A stretch of 64,000 nucleotides of DNA from Chamaecyparis obtusa (taxonomy: Eukaryota > Streptophyta > Pinopsida > Cupressales > Cupressaceae), in assembly GCA_027943335.1 (NCBI GenBank), contig BSBK01002929.1:372001-436000 (forward strand), in the 5' to 3' direction. The position numbers and the translations under genes were made by a program. Below are positions 11,853 to 22,899 of the stretch, one piece after another (position 1 is the stretch's first letter; the number at the start of each line of letters is the position of its first letter). Below the pieces are notes generated by a model. It saw only the letters and a program-made list of their open reading frames with translations, searched no databases and was not told where the DNA came from.

Positions 11853-13015
11853 TGTAAATATCAAATCAAATGAGCACAATGAATGCCAACACAATAACAC
11901 AATATTTGTTGTCGAGGAAACCCTGTTAAAGGTAAAACCCCGGTAGGAATTAACACCCACTAATGATGTACTGCGAGTATAGTATCCTTGTTAGAAGATC
12001 TAGGCCTGTTAGGAGTTGATTAAAACATTACAATACACAGTCCTTGTTAGAGGACAGACCTTGTTAGGAGTCAAGAAAATAAGGTAGGCTCACTGCCCAA
12101 AGAAGGTTATGTCCACCTTCAGAACTCACTATTCGCAACACAAGTGTATATAAAGAAATACACAATCTTTGAACTGTCCGATAGCAACTGTCTTTGCTTG
12201 ATCAGTTCTAATGAAGTATATAAGTTATCCTCTGCTCTACATCCAATAGACTCAAGCTCGCAACTTCCACAATCCTCTTTTACATCACATCCGTTCTGCC
12301 ACATCTTTTCAAAAGAAAAGATCTTACATATATACCCTATTACAAAATAAATGATCAGGTCAACCAATTAGGCTTTCCTAACATACAAACAATTACATAA
12401 CTCCCTGCTAAGATACACACAGTATCTAAAACAAATATACAACAATTACAATTCAATAATTAAGAACCAACATCCGTAATTCATGTTCACCATTCATGAT
12501 ACACGCTACAACTTTGAAGTCGGCTTCCAAATAGGTCATCTCCAGAACACACGCCACAACTGACATCATCCTTCTTTTCGTACCTTACTAAGATCAATGA
12601 ACATTCTTCAGTACCCTATATGTCATCCCTTAAACTTGCATACACTGAATCCTCATCGCCTGTAAGATATACCCAAAACTCAGAGACTTACTCTGTCAAC
12701 TTCCACTGTCACTGTCCAGTAACCAGTCTTCACCAAATCTTCTGTAACTCAGCCAATATGCAATATTACATCATGCGATCTCAGATATAAGATCACAACA
12801 CCTTCCTGTACACACAACTGACTTTGCATGTTCTGAAACGTCCATACAATATCCGTACACTGTAATAACCAACCTGTTCTCTTCATAGAAACATATGTTG
12901 ACATCAGTGACAAAACATGAATGACAACATCAGTAAATCTAACATCACTCAACGTAGTGATTAAACATATTAAATGTATCCAACAATCTCCCCAATGCAT
13001 TAGTAATATTCAACA
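11853..13015 (-). repeat. 3' LTR of Copia-2, truncated at its U5 end
   Basis: In plus-strand reading the LTR ends TAGTAATATTCAACA at 13015, directly beside the polypurine tract. At the other side, homology to the 49771-50858 LTR starts near 11853, about 95 bp short of the expected TGTTAGGAATA terminus. It carries the family block with GAGGAAACCCTG, GGTAAAACCCC and GTTAGGAGTTGAT. Compared with the 49771-50858 copy it retains about 160 bp (roughly 12115-12280) that the other has lost. Confidence 0.8.
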
Positions 13016-13027
13016 ATCTCCCCCTTT
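13016..13027 (-). other. Polypurine tract of Copia-2
   Basis: Minus strand reads AAAGGGGGAGAT and abuts the LTR start TGTTGAATATTAC. This is the plus-strand priming site and the same string precedes the 3' LTR of the complete copy at 61982-61993. Confidence 0.85.
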
Positions 13028-13285
13028 GACATTGATGGCAACATATGGAAAAATCCATCAACCCAAAAGTATTATTTAAGTACCTTTACCACATAGTCTC
13101 TTTCCCATAAGATTTTCACAGTCTCTTTCCCCCTTTGACAACAATGGAAAATGGTTCCATAAGTCATCAACTGTCTTCAACAAGCGTTCTTCAATGATCA
13201 CTCCCCCTAAGGAGTGAATCCATACATCAAGTCCAAAATATGATAAGGCTCTAAAAACCTTTGGACTGATGCATCCTTGCATCAT

Positions 13286-15230
13286 TTAATTCTCACTATA
13301 AGGGGCTTGCACCCCAAGCATATCTCTAAGATACTCAAAGGTATCTTTTGGCAATGACTTTGTAAAGATGTCTGCTATTTGTTCCTTTGTGCTAATGTAT
13401 TCCAACCTTATTTCTTTCTCTTCTATCTTGTCTCTCAAAAAGTGATAAAATAAATATGCTTAGTCTTAGAGTGCATCATAGGATTCTTTGACATATTTAC
13501 TGTACTGGTGTTATCACAATGGATAACCACTAGTTCAACAAAAGTTATTCCAATATCTTTCAACATTTGTTTCATCCAAATAATTTGAGTGCAGTTAATA
13601 GCAACATCAACATACTCAGATTCTGCAGTAGATTGAGCTATACAATCTTGCTTTTTACTTAGCCATGAAACCAACTTTTTCCCAAGGAAAAATGCACCTC
13701 CACTAGTACTCTTCATGTCATCAATATTCCCTACCCAATCAGCATCAATATAAGCATGTAGTTCAAAGTCATCATTTCTATCATACCATAAGCCATATTC
13801 CATTGTTCCTTTCAGATATCTAAATATAATTTTTACAACAACTAGGTGTGTCTCTTTAGGTTCTTCCTGATATCTAGCCACAATTCCAATAGCATTAGCA
13901 ATATCCGGTTCGGTGTGAGTCAAATATTGTAATCCACCAACCATTGATCTGTACTTGGTCTGAAAAACACACTTTGTCTCATCATTATTTGTCAATTTAT
14001 GACCAGTCACCATGGGTGTACCAACTGATTTACAATCTTCCATTCCAAACTTTTTCAACATTTCTTTAAGATACTTAGTCTGAGAAATAAAAATCTCATT
14101 CTTGCTCTGATTTATTTGCAGTCCTAGAAAGAATTTCATTTCGCCTATCATGGACATCTCAAATTCATTTTCCATCTCTTTATAAAATTTCTTACACATT
14201 TTATCATTCCCTCCAAAGATAATATCATCAACAAAAAACTTCTATTATCAGAATTCCATCTTCACTAGTTCTTAAATACAAGTTACTGTCAGCATTACCT
14301 TTTTTGAACCCAATGTGAAGTAAGTATTTGTCTAACCTTGCATACTAAGCTTTTGGAGCTTGCTTCAATCCATACAGTGCCTTCTTCAACTTGCATACCA
14401 TGTCTTCATCTTCAGATAGAGGAAATCCATCAGGTTGTTCTATATAAACTTCTTCTTCAATATCCCCATTTAAAAATGCAAATTTTACATCCATTTGATA
14501 TACCTTGAAGTCTTTATGTGTAGCATAAGCCAAAAATAATCTCAAACATTTTATCTTTAGACCTGATTCATTCTCTACTTTTTCTTTGAATATCTTGAAT
14601 TTGTCAAATGCTTCTCTTTCAAGTAAGTGATCCACGTCATTCTAGAAAAGTCATCAACAAAAAGTATAAAATACCTTTCACCATAGTGTGATCTTGTCCT
14701 TGTAGGTCCACGTAGATCTGTATGTACCAGATCCAACTTTCCTTTTGTTGTATATGATTTACTTTTATAGCTACTTCTAGTCTGTTTTCCCATAACACAT
14801 TCTCTACATATGGTGTTCGATGGTTTCACAATCTTTGGTAGGTCTCTCACTGCATTAGTTAGGCTTGCCTTCACAATATTATCAAAATTAACATCACAAG
14901 ATCTTCTGTGTCATAACCAACTGTCATCTATCTTCGCAACAAAACAAGAAGCTTCATATGTATTTAACTCAAATACATTACCTCTAGATTTAGTACTGGT
15001 TGCAATTAAGTTTCCTGTCTTACCTCTGATAAAAAATTTCCCATCAATGAACTTTAATTGACCTCCCTTATCCATCAGCTATCCAACACTCAAGAAGTTA
15101 TGCTTAAGTCCATCAACAAGCAGTACATTATTAGTATTACTCCTTCCATCCAAAGAAATAGATCCTACTCCTATGATAGGTTTAGGAACATTATCTCTGA
15201 ATCTTACAACACCACCATCATACTTCATTA
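13286..15230 (-). pseudogene. Copia pol (GAG-pre-integrase, integrase fragment, RT, RNase H), internally deleted
   Basis: The reading frame runs from VRFRDNVPKPIIGVGS at the 15230 side. It continues through ICRECVMGKQTRSSYK (pre-integrase) and LDLVHTDLRGPTRTRSHYG (integrase core start) to RT motifs VYQMDVKFAFLNGD, LKKALYGLKQAPKA and MKFFLGLQI. RNase H follows with ADWVGNIDDMKSTSGG and WLSKKQDCIAQSTAESEY, and a tail ends near 13286 (IADIFTKSLPKDTFEYLRD). Near 14557 the integrase segment ESGLKIKCLR is joined in frame to the RT segment LFLAYATHKDFK. Relative to the copy at 57313-61501 about 1.08 kb is missing there. Frameshifts lie near 14600, 14230 and 13440, and there is a TAG at 15081-15079. 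Not functional. Confidence 0.88.
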
Positions 15231-18200
15231 GTGTTACTCAAAATTACAACATACAACAGAATAAACACAAATAGGAAAATATTACATCTTTAGGGGTCCA
15301 ATTAATACTACCTTTCAGGTATTTATTAATTAACATTTCATTATTGCATTCATTATCAAATTTCATTATTGTACTCTAAGTATTGATTACATTTCAAATT
15401 TAAAAAAAAAATTCATAACTGATCATTACATTGTGCATTCAAATTGAATGTAGTATACAAGTGTCTTTTCATATTTCATATTTCTTGTCAATAAAAGAGT
15501 ACATTTGTAGAATAGAAAACATGATAGAAGTATGGAGTAGGGGTCCCATGCATTGCCTCTTTGTTTGTTTATTGCTGGTTGTCTGTTAGGTCCTAGGTCT
15601 TCAGGTCCAAGTCCTCATTTGCATTAGGTTTTTAGGGTTTTCACGTGCATCATGAGAAAGAAAATGGTGTTAGATCCAGTTGGATCTAAGCAATGCATGA
15701 AACACAAACAACATACAATGACAATCAAATTTTCAATGCTACATATCTATTTGGTAAATTCAATGCAATAAGGAAATGTGCATCCACACTAATTAAAAGA
15801 TAGTATTAAAGGGACTTGTTTTCAAAACATGAAACCTTTTACTATTAATGGTCATTTTGATGTATGTTGTCCTTTTTTAAACCAAATATCTGAATGAAAA
15901 GGACTTAATTTTTCCAACTAAGAAACCTTTTTCAGAAATAGAAAAGTTCTTATTAGATTAGTGAACATAATAATCTGAATTTTAATTCACAAGTGTCATT
16001 TTTCTGGCATTCTCATAAACTGAATTGTTTACTATGTTCACTAATCTAATAATTTTATGATGTTGTTTGAAGAGCCTAATAGATATGTGCATGTTTCAAG
16101 CTGACTGGTTTTAACATCACAGTTAGAGGGAAAAGATGTAGAACAAGATGCTTTTCAAGATGCTACAACAAAGTGCCAAAGGTGTTCCAAAATAGTCATG
16201 ATAAAATGCGAGGATACAGTTACATAATAACTGGTATTGCATATCTTTAAGTACCATGTTCAAACAGTATTGCTGAATTCAAAGTACAAACTCAATAAAA
16301 TCATTGTTGTTGCTGGTAAACAAAGAGAAATGCTATAGAATTGAGTTTTATAGTTATAAAAATGTTTTTACTTTGTATTTAGTGGATGTCACGAGCCCGT
16401 GCTCAAACTTCATTGAATTGTATTATGATGTCTTTGGATGTCACGAACCCATGCTCGAACTTCTTAGACAGTAAACAAACATTTTTAATCTTTTGCATTT
16501 CTTATATTTAAAGTTCAGATTCAACATCAAAACAAAGGAAGGACTATGTTCAAGCCTAGTAATGTACCAGTGAGTCAAAGGATGTTCATTGTTTTCAATA
16601 TTGAATTCAATTCAAAATGGCTGTTCTTATTCATGAGTGGTATTAAAGAAAATCAAAATGACTGGTGAATTACAACAATAGTGACTGCGTCATCAAAAGA
16701 GTACTAAACAATGGTCATGCTAATGAAAAACATTGAGATAGTGAGCTTTTAAAAGCTTATATTTGGAGCTGAAAGCACCTTTTAAAAATGACTGAAAGCA
16801 TAAAGAAATAGTAATGCATGGGTGTTGAAAAGTTTAAATAAAATGACTGGTAATGAAATATGAAAATATGATTAGTGTTTTATAATAGTAAAGTCTTATC
16901 ATTCATTTTATTTAGCTTAGTCTTGTGAAGTCAAAATACAGGTGACTGGTGAAGTAATACCATAGTGATTGTGCTATGGAAGGATATGTACTAGTAAGCT
17001 TTTTGAAGTTTATTATTCATTTGTGGAGTTATGCAGTAACAACAATGGAAAAGTATTGTAACAATAAGCATGTGGATTAAAAAAAGTGAACAAACATATG
17101 CAAGATTTTTGAAATATTCAAACTATGAGAATGTTCATGTTTTTACCATATTGAACTGTAAGTTTGTTTAATGTTTTACAAGTTTTCAAAACATTTACAG
17201 TATAGTACAACTGAGCTATATGAGGGTTTCAAAGCTCATTAAGTTTCAAGTAATAGGCTGTAAGAAACAAAGTAAGAACATTCAAACTCAATGATTTGTT
17301 TTAGTTTCTACCATTTGACAATGCACAAGTTTCATGCATGGGCTAAATATCAAAGCAGGTTCTTATTATGTGCCATCGAAATATCATTTTCATGTGCTTC
17401 AAGAAGGAGAGAAAATAGTGTTGTAAAAGATGTATAGCTACAGATGAGCAAAATAACATGATCAAGTTTAGTGTCGAACAACAACAAAAGATCCTATTTT
17501 AAAAAACAAATGAAGAGTAGAATCAAACTTATTTGCATCTTTCAGTCATAGCTTGTGTTTGTGTCCAAGCTCGACATCAAGTTTCAGTCAGCTCGACAAA
17601 GTCCGAAGCTATGACTAAAAGATGTCATAGCTGTGCTGAGTTAATATTTTTCTCATCTTTCAATCACAGCTTAGGCTAGGCCGAGCTGATTGAAGGAAAC
17701 CCACAAATCGTGGTACACTATCAAAATGAAAAGCACCCTCTTCAAAAGGTGAGAAACAAACGAATTCCATGCTTAGACTTTACCAGTTGCAAAAAGTCAT
17801 AGCTTACTGGTTAACCAGAAAGAAGTCATAGCAAGATCAATCCTAGAGTCACGACCAAGTTCACAATGAAGACCAAGATGCTAGCCAGTCAAGCCGTGAC
17901 AGGAGAGAACACAAGCTCAAAGCTGAGTCACAACCTAGGTGTGACTTCAAGATGTTAAGCTTCAAGAACAAGCCATGAGTTATCCAGTCATAGCTACAAG
18001 CCAAGAAGGGAGCCGTAAATCAAGCATCAATCTCAGTCCCATACATAAAGCTTTAACGATACATCAGTCACAAGCTAGGCTCGAGTAAAGCGAATCTCCA
18101 GATCATAAATGAGAACCCAAGCCACCATGAAGATAAGCTTTTAGTTCAGGATCGATGCAAGAGACATTTTTTTTAATGAAACATAGAGTTCTCTGCCAAT

Positions 18201-19923
18201 CACGCTGAGCTCTAAGCATTTTTTGCTAGAGCTTTCCCATTGATTAGGATTTTCTTCCCTGTTTCTTCTCAAAGAAACTGAATAAAGATGCTGAGTTCGA
18301 GAATGAAGCCAGTTTTGGCTATTTTGGAGTCCGCAACAAACATAATTTAATGCCATTAAGGCATATGTCTACATCTTGCAGGCCTTGAAATTACAATAGT
18401 GCCAACTCACTATCTCATTGCCTAAATTCTTGCATCATGTGCAAGTGGGTAGAATGGTCATGTTGACCTTCTCCCATTTTGTTTTTCTTAGACTTAGGGA
18501 TTTATTCCTAAGGTTTAGGTTTTTAAGTAGTGTAGGTCTTTGTTTATTTTAAATTTTTATTCAAAGTTAAATAAGTTAAATGTTGGGAAAACAATGTAAA
18601 GAGGATTTGTATCCTTTATAAGCCAACATTTAGGGCATTTGTTGTGGTAGTCTTCATAGACTAAGATTTTGGCATGATTTTTGGCCAAATTAGGGCAGAT
18701 AAGAGAAGCTTAGATTTTTGAATTTGAAGCTTTAGATTATTATAAAACTAATTTTTATGATCAGTTTCAAGTTTTGCAGATTTTGGAGAAAAGGCTAAAG
18801 TGAGCTCATTATTCCTTGATGCCAGATTGTTCTTGTTTGTAACCCTTTGTCAAATTTTGAGAAGAATAAAGCATATGATTCATTTGCCTATATGTTTGGA
18901 GTTTTGATTTTCAGGATCCTATTGTCATCTTTCTTTGCAAGTGTATCGTCTTAAAATGGAAGCACTTCCATGTTAAGAGTGTTTAGACCTCAGAGTAAGT
19001 GGTTTGGGGTCATGTCAAGTGCCTTGAATTGGTCTTTTCATGAATTTGTCTTTTTCCCCCTGTTTTGTTTCTCTCTCCACCTATTTCCAACTTTTTCCTA
19101 GCACCTGGTCCTGAGAACTTAAGATATGAGACCTCAGGGTCAAGGTTGACCTCCTAGGTCAAGGTCAACCTCGACCCTCAATTAGGGCAGAGTCGACCTC
19201 GACTCTGACCTAGGGTAGAGTTGACCTTGACCCTAATCCTAGGTCTAATTTTCAAGTTCCAGAGGTTTCAGGATATCGGGCTTCAAAAAGTTTTATTTTT
19301 CCGCTTCCGGGTCGGCTGTTTTAGTTTGGAATGGTAAACTCTTAAATTGAATTTAATCTAGGTCCATTTCTAAGGGTTAAGGTTAATTGAGATTTAATTC
19401 TCCAATGTCAGCCTTCTCTAGGAGTTTGTGCCCTAGATCACTATAAAAGGAAGTCTTCCTCTCTCATTTTCTCCATCAATTATTCATGAGCATCATCTTC
19501 AACCAAGCAATTTCATGATCTCTTCTCCATATCTCTCAAGCAAGCATTATCAAGAAAGGAAACATTCAAGCCATCATCTTATTCAAACATTCAAGTTCTC
19601 CATTGAAGATCAAGGATTCAAGCATTCAAGCCTTTGAAGGGATTTGGTTCAAGCATTCAAGATTCATCATTTAAACCCTAGATCTATCCATCATGGTGGT
19701 GTGATCTTCCTTCAAGATCCTTTGTTCATCTTCAAGATCCATGCATTCTTCTCTCAAGGTGGATTCCAAGCATAAAATCATGGAGGTTTTGATTTACATG
19801 TGTTAATGTTGTGTTCAAGCTTTCATATCAACATACTTGTTTTCATTTGAAATACAATTGCATATCTATTGAATATCATAGCTTCATTGTTAGATCTACT
19901 TCTACTACTTGCTAGCATTCTCT
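15231..19923. other. AT-rich DNA, no gene recognised; several local repeat clusters and a possible LTR promoter near its right end
   Basis: No reading frame here resembles a protein. Visible structure includes a duplicated motif GGATGTCACGARCCCRTGCT at 16383 and 16437, and a degenerate duplication of about 130 bp (16650-16780 with 16930-17030). The string GTCATAGCT is scattered through 17540-18000, and a GGTCAAGGT/GGTCAACCT cluster lies at 19135-19255. From about 18400 to 19920 the layout (TATA box at 19442, then a C/T-rich leader) resembles an LTR of a retroelement that I cannot identify. Confidence 0.4.
19442..19450 (+). promoter_or_regulatory. TATA box-like motif, probably of a retroelement LTR
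   Basis: TATAAAAGG is followed by AAGTCTTCCTCTCTC and a C/T-rich stretch with many 'CAAGCATTCAAG'-type repeats, the usual look of a plant LTR promoter and R region. No coding region of 100 codons follows before the CACTA terminus at 19924, so a host-gene role is unlikely. Confidence 0.35.
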
Positions 19924-20085
19924 CACTACTACATTTGGGGCCAAATTTCGACATAAGCTTCCGACGGCTAATTTTTTATTATGAATTTGGTATTTTTTTT
20001 TGTAATAGGCCCCGATGGTGTTGGTATTTTGATGGGTGTTTAATTGACCATCGGAATTCCGATAGATTCGGGGTATAGATAAAAA
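19924..20085 (+). repeat. Probable 5' terminus and subterminal region of the CACTA element
   Basis: Begins CACTACTACATTTGGGGCC, agreeing with the CACTA(C) terminal signature of plant En/Spm elements, followed by short motifs TTCCGACGGC, CCCCGATGG and CCATCGGAATTCCGATAG. Short repeated CGACGG-type subterminal motifs are typical binding sites for the TNPA protein. Without the matching right terminus and the 3-bp target duplication (here TCT would be the left copy) this remains a motif-based call. Confidence 0.5.
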
Positions 20086-20322
20086 CAAAAGTGAAACAGC
20101 CTCATCATTTTTATTTCGATTGGATAGAGGAGTGGGAGAAGGAGTGAAATCTGTGCGTGGGAGAAGGTGTATGATTTCTTCATCTTTCAAGCCTCTGGCA
20201 TCATATTCGAATGCATTGCATTTTATTTGATCACGAATGCTCTCTAAAATGACCTCATTCTACTGGTGTCGTGCCCTAGCCCATGCTTTAACTCTATTAT
20301 TTGATGTTATTGGTGCTTGTGC

Positions 20323-20905
20323 TCAAGAATATCCATTTTTTTGAAATGTTGACTATGGTTATCAAATGGACAGCTCGTGAGCTTCTAGCTAGGCACCATT
20401 TGTATATTTGATAGCTTAGGGAATCAAATGTATTGTATCATTGATAGTTGAGACTTTGTTAAAAGGAAATAGGACAAAGAATGATTTTGATCCCTAAGTG
20501 GCTTACAACCCTAGAGAAGCATATGCAAATTTATGGATGCAGTTGCAAGATACATAGTAGCGAATAATTCATAAGAAATCCATGCATCCAATTTGAATAG
20601 AAATTAATACAAAGAAATAGGGTCCTCCAATGGCGCAATCATTCGGACCTTGACTGTCCCCTCAACCAGTGACCCTTCAAAACCGGGTCATCATGCAATC
20701 AGTGAGTGATCCTTCATTCTCCTGGTCTACCCTGCATCCAAACATATTGAAAATACACAATACAATGATAACAAGTCTTTCACAATCCCCCTTCCCTCAA
20801 GGAAAACTATCAACCATCCCTTCCACATAACATTTCACTATTTTATGAGTGGATTGTGCAGGAACATTTAACATTAAACGAGAAAAATCCTCAACACATC
20901 TTGGA
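20323..20905 (+). repeat. Left arm of the 585-bp inverted repeat of the CACTA element
   Basis: From ATATCCATTTTTTTGAAATG to CTCAACACATCTTGG this segment matches, in reverse complement, 32797-33385. Matching landmarks are AATAGGGTCCTCCAATGG, TTGATAGTTGAGACTTTGTT and GAGTGGATTGTGCAGGAAC. The match stops at both ends of each arm, which defines its length. Confidence 0.8.
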
Positions 20906-22349
20906 AACCATTGAATTCAATAATAAATGAAACCTAACACCAACACTATTCCTTCCATAGTTGCAGGATACATAGTAGTCGATAATTCACAAGAAATCCA
21001 TGCATCAAATTTTTATAAGTATATCCTACTAATCAATAGGAATTTTCTTGAGATGACCAATGATTATGCATTTTGATGGTAGTGTGCTAGTTCAAAAGGA
21101 TAATATAAATCTGAAACAATTTTTTCTAATTTTCTCAAACTATAAATGTGGTTAAAGGGAAAATATTATGTAGAAAACCAACAAACCAAGCTAGCAAATG
21201 ATTGCACATCAAATTATTCTTATATTCATTCAAGTATTGCTATGCTTCAGCTACCTGGCCTTTGAGCTTTAGCTAGAGGAATGTGTAGCTTTAAGATAGA
21301 GTTACTTCTTGGGCCTTACAATAGGGTGGAATATGATCAAGATTTGTTTAGGCTGTATCTTTTTTAGTCCCATTGTTAGGTTCTTATAGTTCATGGTTTG
21401 AATCTATTATAGTTGTGTAAGGGATTTGTAGATGCTTTTTCTAACATAATTATTGGACACCATGATTGGAACAACTATTTGTTGGCTATTGTACACATGA
21501 ATCATATCTGTCAATGGTTCTTTGTGTTCAAGAATTCGTTGATCAATCTTTGAGATTTATTGTCCCAGCTTTAAAAGAGTGATAAAAGATATAGTGAGTG
21601 CTATCTTTTCCAAGTGTTTTGTGGATGCCATTATCTTCTAGGAGTAATTGCTGGAACCAAATTATGTTCTTTGCCTCTAGTAAATATTACAGACACAATC
21701 ATCTTCTTGGTGGAGGGTTGCTTCCATCCCCATGAGGCACTATTGCATGTTTTCCATTCCCTTGTAGTATAGTGAACCTAATTTAATACAAGTGTGCACT
21801 ATTTTGGGATCCATAATTTATGGCCGCTACACTATGGTTGTTAGCCTAAGATAGGCCTACCTTTGCATATAATAAGAGGCCAACATGAAACAAACATCCA
21901 GAGGTTAGGGGGTTGTTCCCTGTCCATAATTTATTATTTAAGTGTTAAGTGATGATGAGTATATCATGTAATTCATACCTAGTGTGTCTCTTTCTTTCTC
22001 TTCACATTTCACATTAGGAGTATATGCTATAAAATACTAATGAAATCAACTATTGGTAAAATCTAATCAAAATTGCAATATAAAGATTAAAATAGATCTT
22101 GAAGAAATATGGGAACCATTTTTGACAGATATTGTACAAACAAAAAGAATACTCTGAAGAGGAAATGATTCAATGTGGAACAATTGAAGGACAATATTTT
22201 ACTTTTATATGCACATCTGCAATGTTTTTGATATATTTCTGAGATAACAAAACCATAGAAAGAATAGCATATAGAAGAAAGTAAAGAATAATGATCATAC
22301 TTTGAGATATTGTGGAAACTTAAAGGAAAGAATGCTTGGAGGGGTTGTC
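20906..22349. other. CACTA left subterminal region; no gene
   Basis: AT-rich, no reading frame of interest. At 20956-21010 it repeats a segment of the left arm (compare 20536-20590, 'GATACATAGTAG...GATAATTCA' type), so the subterminal region contains at least one tandem copy of a part of that arm. Otherwise nothing recognisable. Confidence 0.45.
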
Positions 22350-22899
22350 ATGCAATCATTGAGTGATCCTTCATTCCCCTCTTCTAGTGACCCTTCAAAA
22401 CTGGGTTATCATGCAATCAGTGAGTGATCCTTCATTCTCCTGGTTTGCCCTGCATCCAAACATATTGGAAATACACAATACAATGATAACAAGTCTTTCA
22501 AAATCCCCCTTCCCTCAAGGAACACTATCAACCATCCCTTCCACATAGCATTTCACTGTTGTATGAGTGGATTGTGTAGGAACAGTTAACATTAAACAAG
22601 GAGCAAACTCCTCAACACATCTTGGAAACCATTGAATTCAATAATAAATGAAACCTAACACCAACACTATTCCTTCCATTCACTTCTACCAAGAATAAAG
22701 GATTTAATCCATTCAACATTACATATAATCATTAGACAGTTACATTTCCTGATTGTGTAGAGAAACAGTCACGACCAAAATGATCAAAACTAGTTTCACC
22801 CTTGCACAAGCTATTCCAAACTTCAAGTAAAATGAGGAATATGCTATATCAAATAATTCATATTCATAGTAACCATTTGAAGGATCATTTTGTTAATGA
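22350..22899 (+). repeat. Subterminal repeat block B of the CACTA element
   Basis: The first part (about 22350-22620) repeats the inner portion of the left arm in the same orientation (CAGTGAGTGATCCTTCATTC, GAGTGGATTGTGTAGGAAC). The second part (22552-22899) is a direct repeat of 33733-34079, sharing TTCACTGTTGTATGAGTGG and TTTGAAGGATCATTTTGT. Block B thus links both repeat families of the element. Confidence 0.75.

Larger units (their letters stand above)
11853..15230 (-). mobile_element. Ty1/Copia retrotransposon 'Copia-2', 3' half (protease end to truncated 3' LTR)
   Basis: On the minus strand this contains the end of the protease region, GAG-pre-integrase, an integrase fragment, RT and RNase H (15230-13286), a polypurine tract (13027-13016) and a 3' LTR (13015-11853). 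Sequence upstream of mid-protease is absent at 15230 and about 95 bp of the LTR's U5 end are missing at 11853, so neither true end of a complete element is present. Its LTR matches the one at 49771-50858 closely (about 6-7% mismatch counted by eye over 245 bases). Both may therefore be ends of one element later separated, or two copies of one family. Confidence 0.85.

Noticed and set aside
19442..19930. TATAAAAGG as a host-gene promoter
   Set aside because: No coding region follows before the CACTA terminus; the C/T-rich leader with CAAGCATTCAAG-like repeats is more typical of an LTR.
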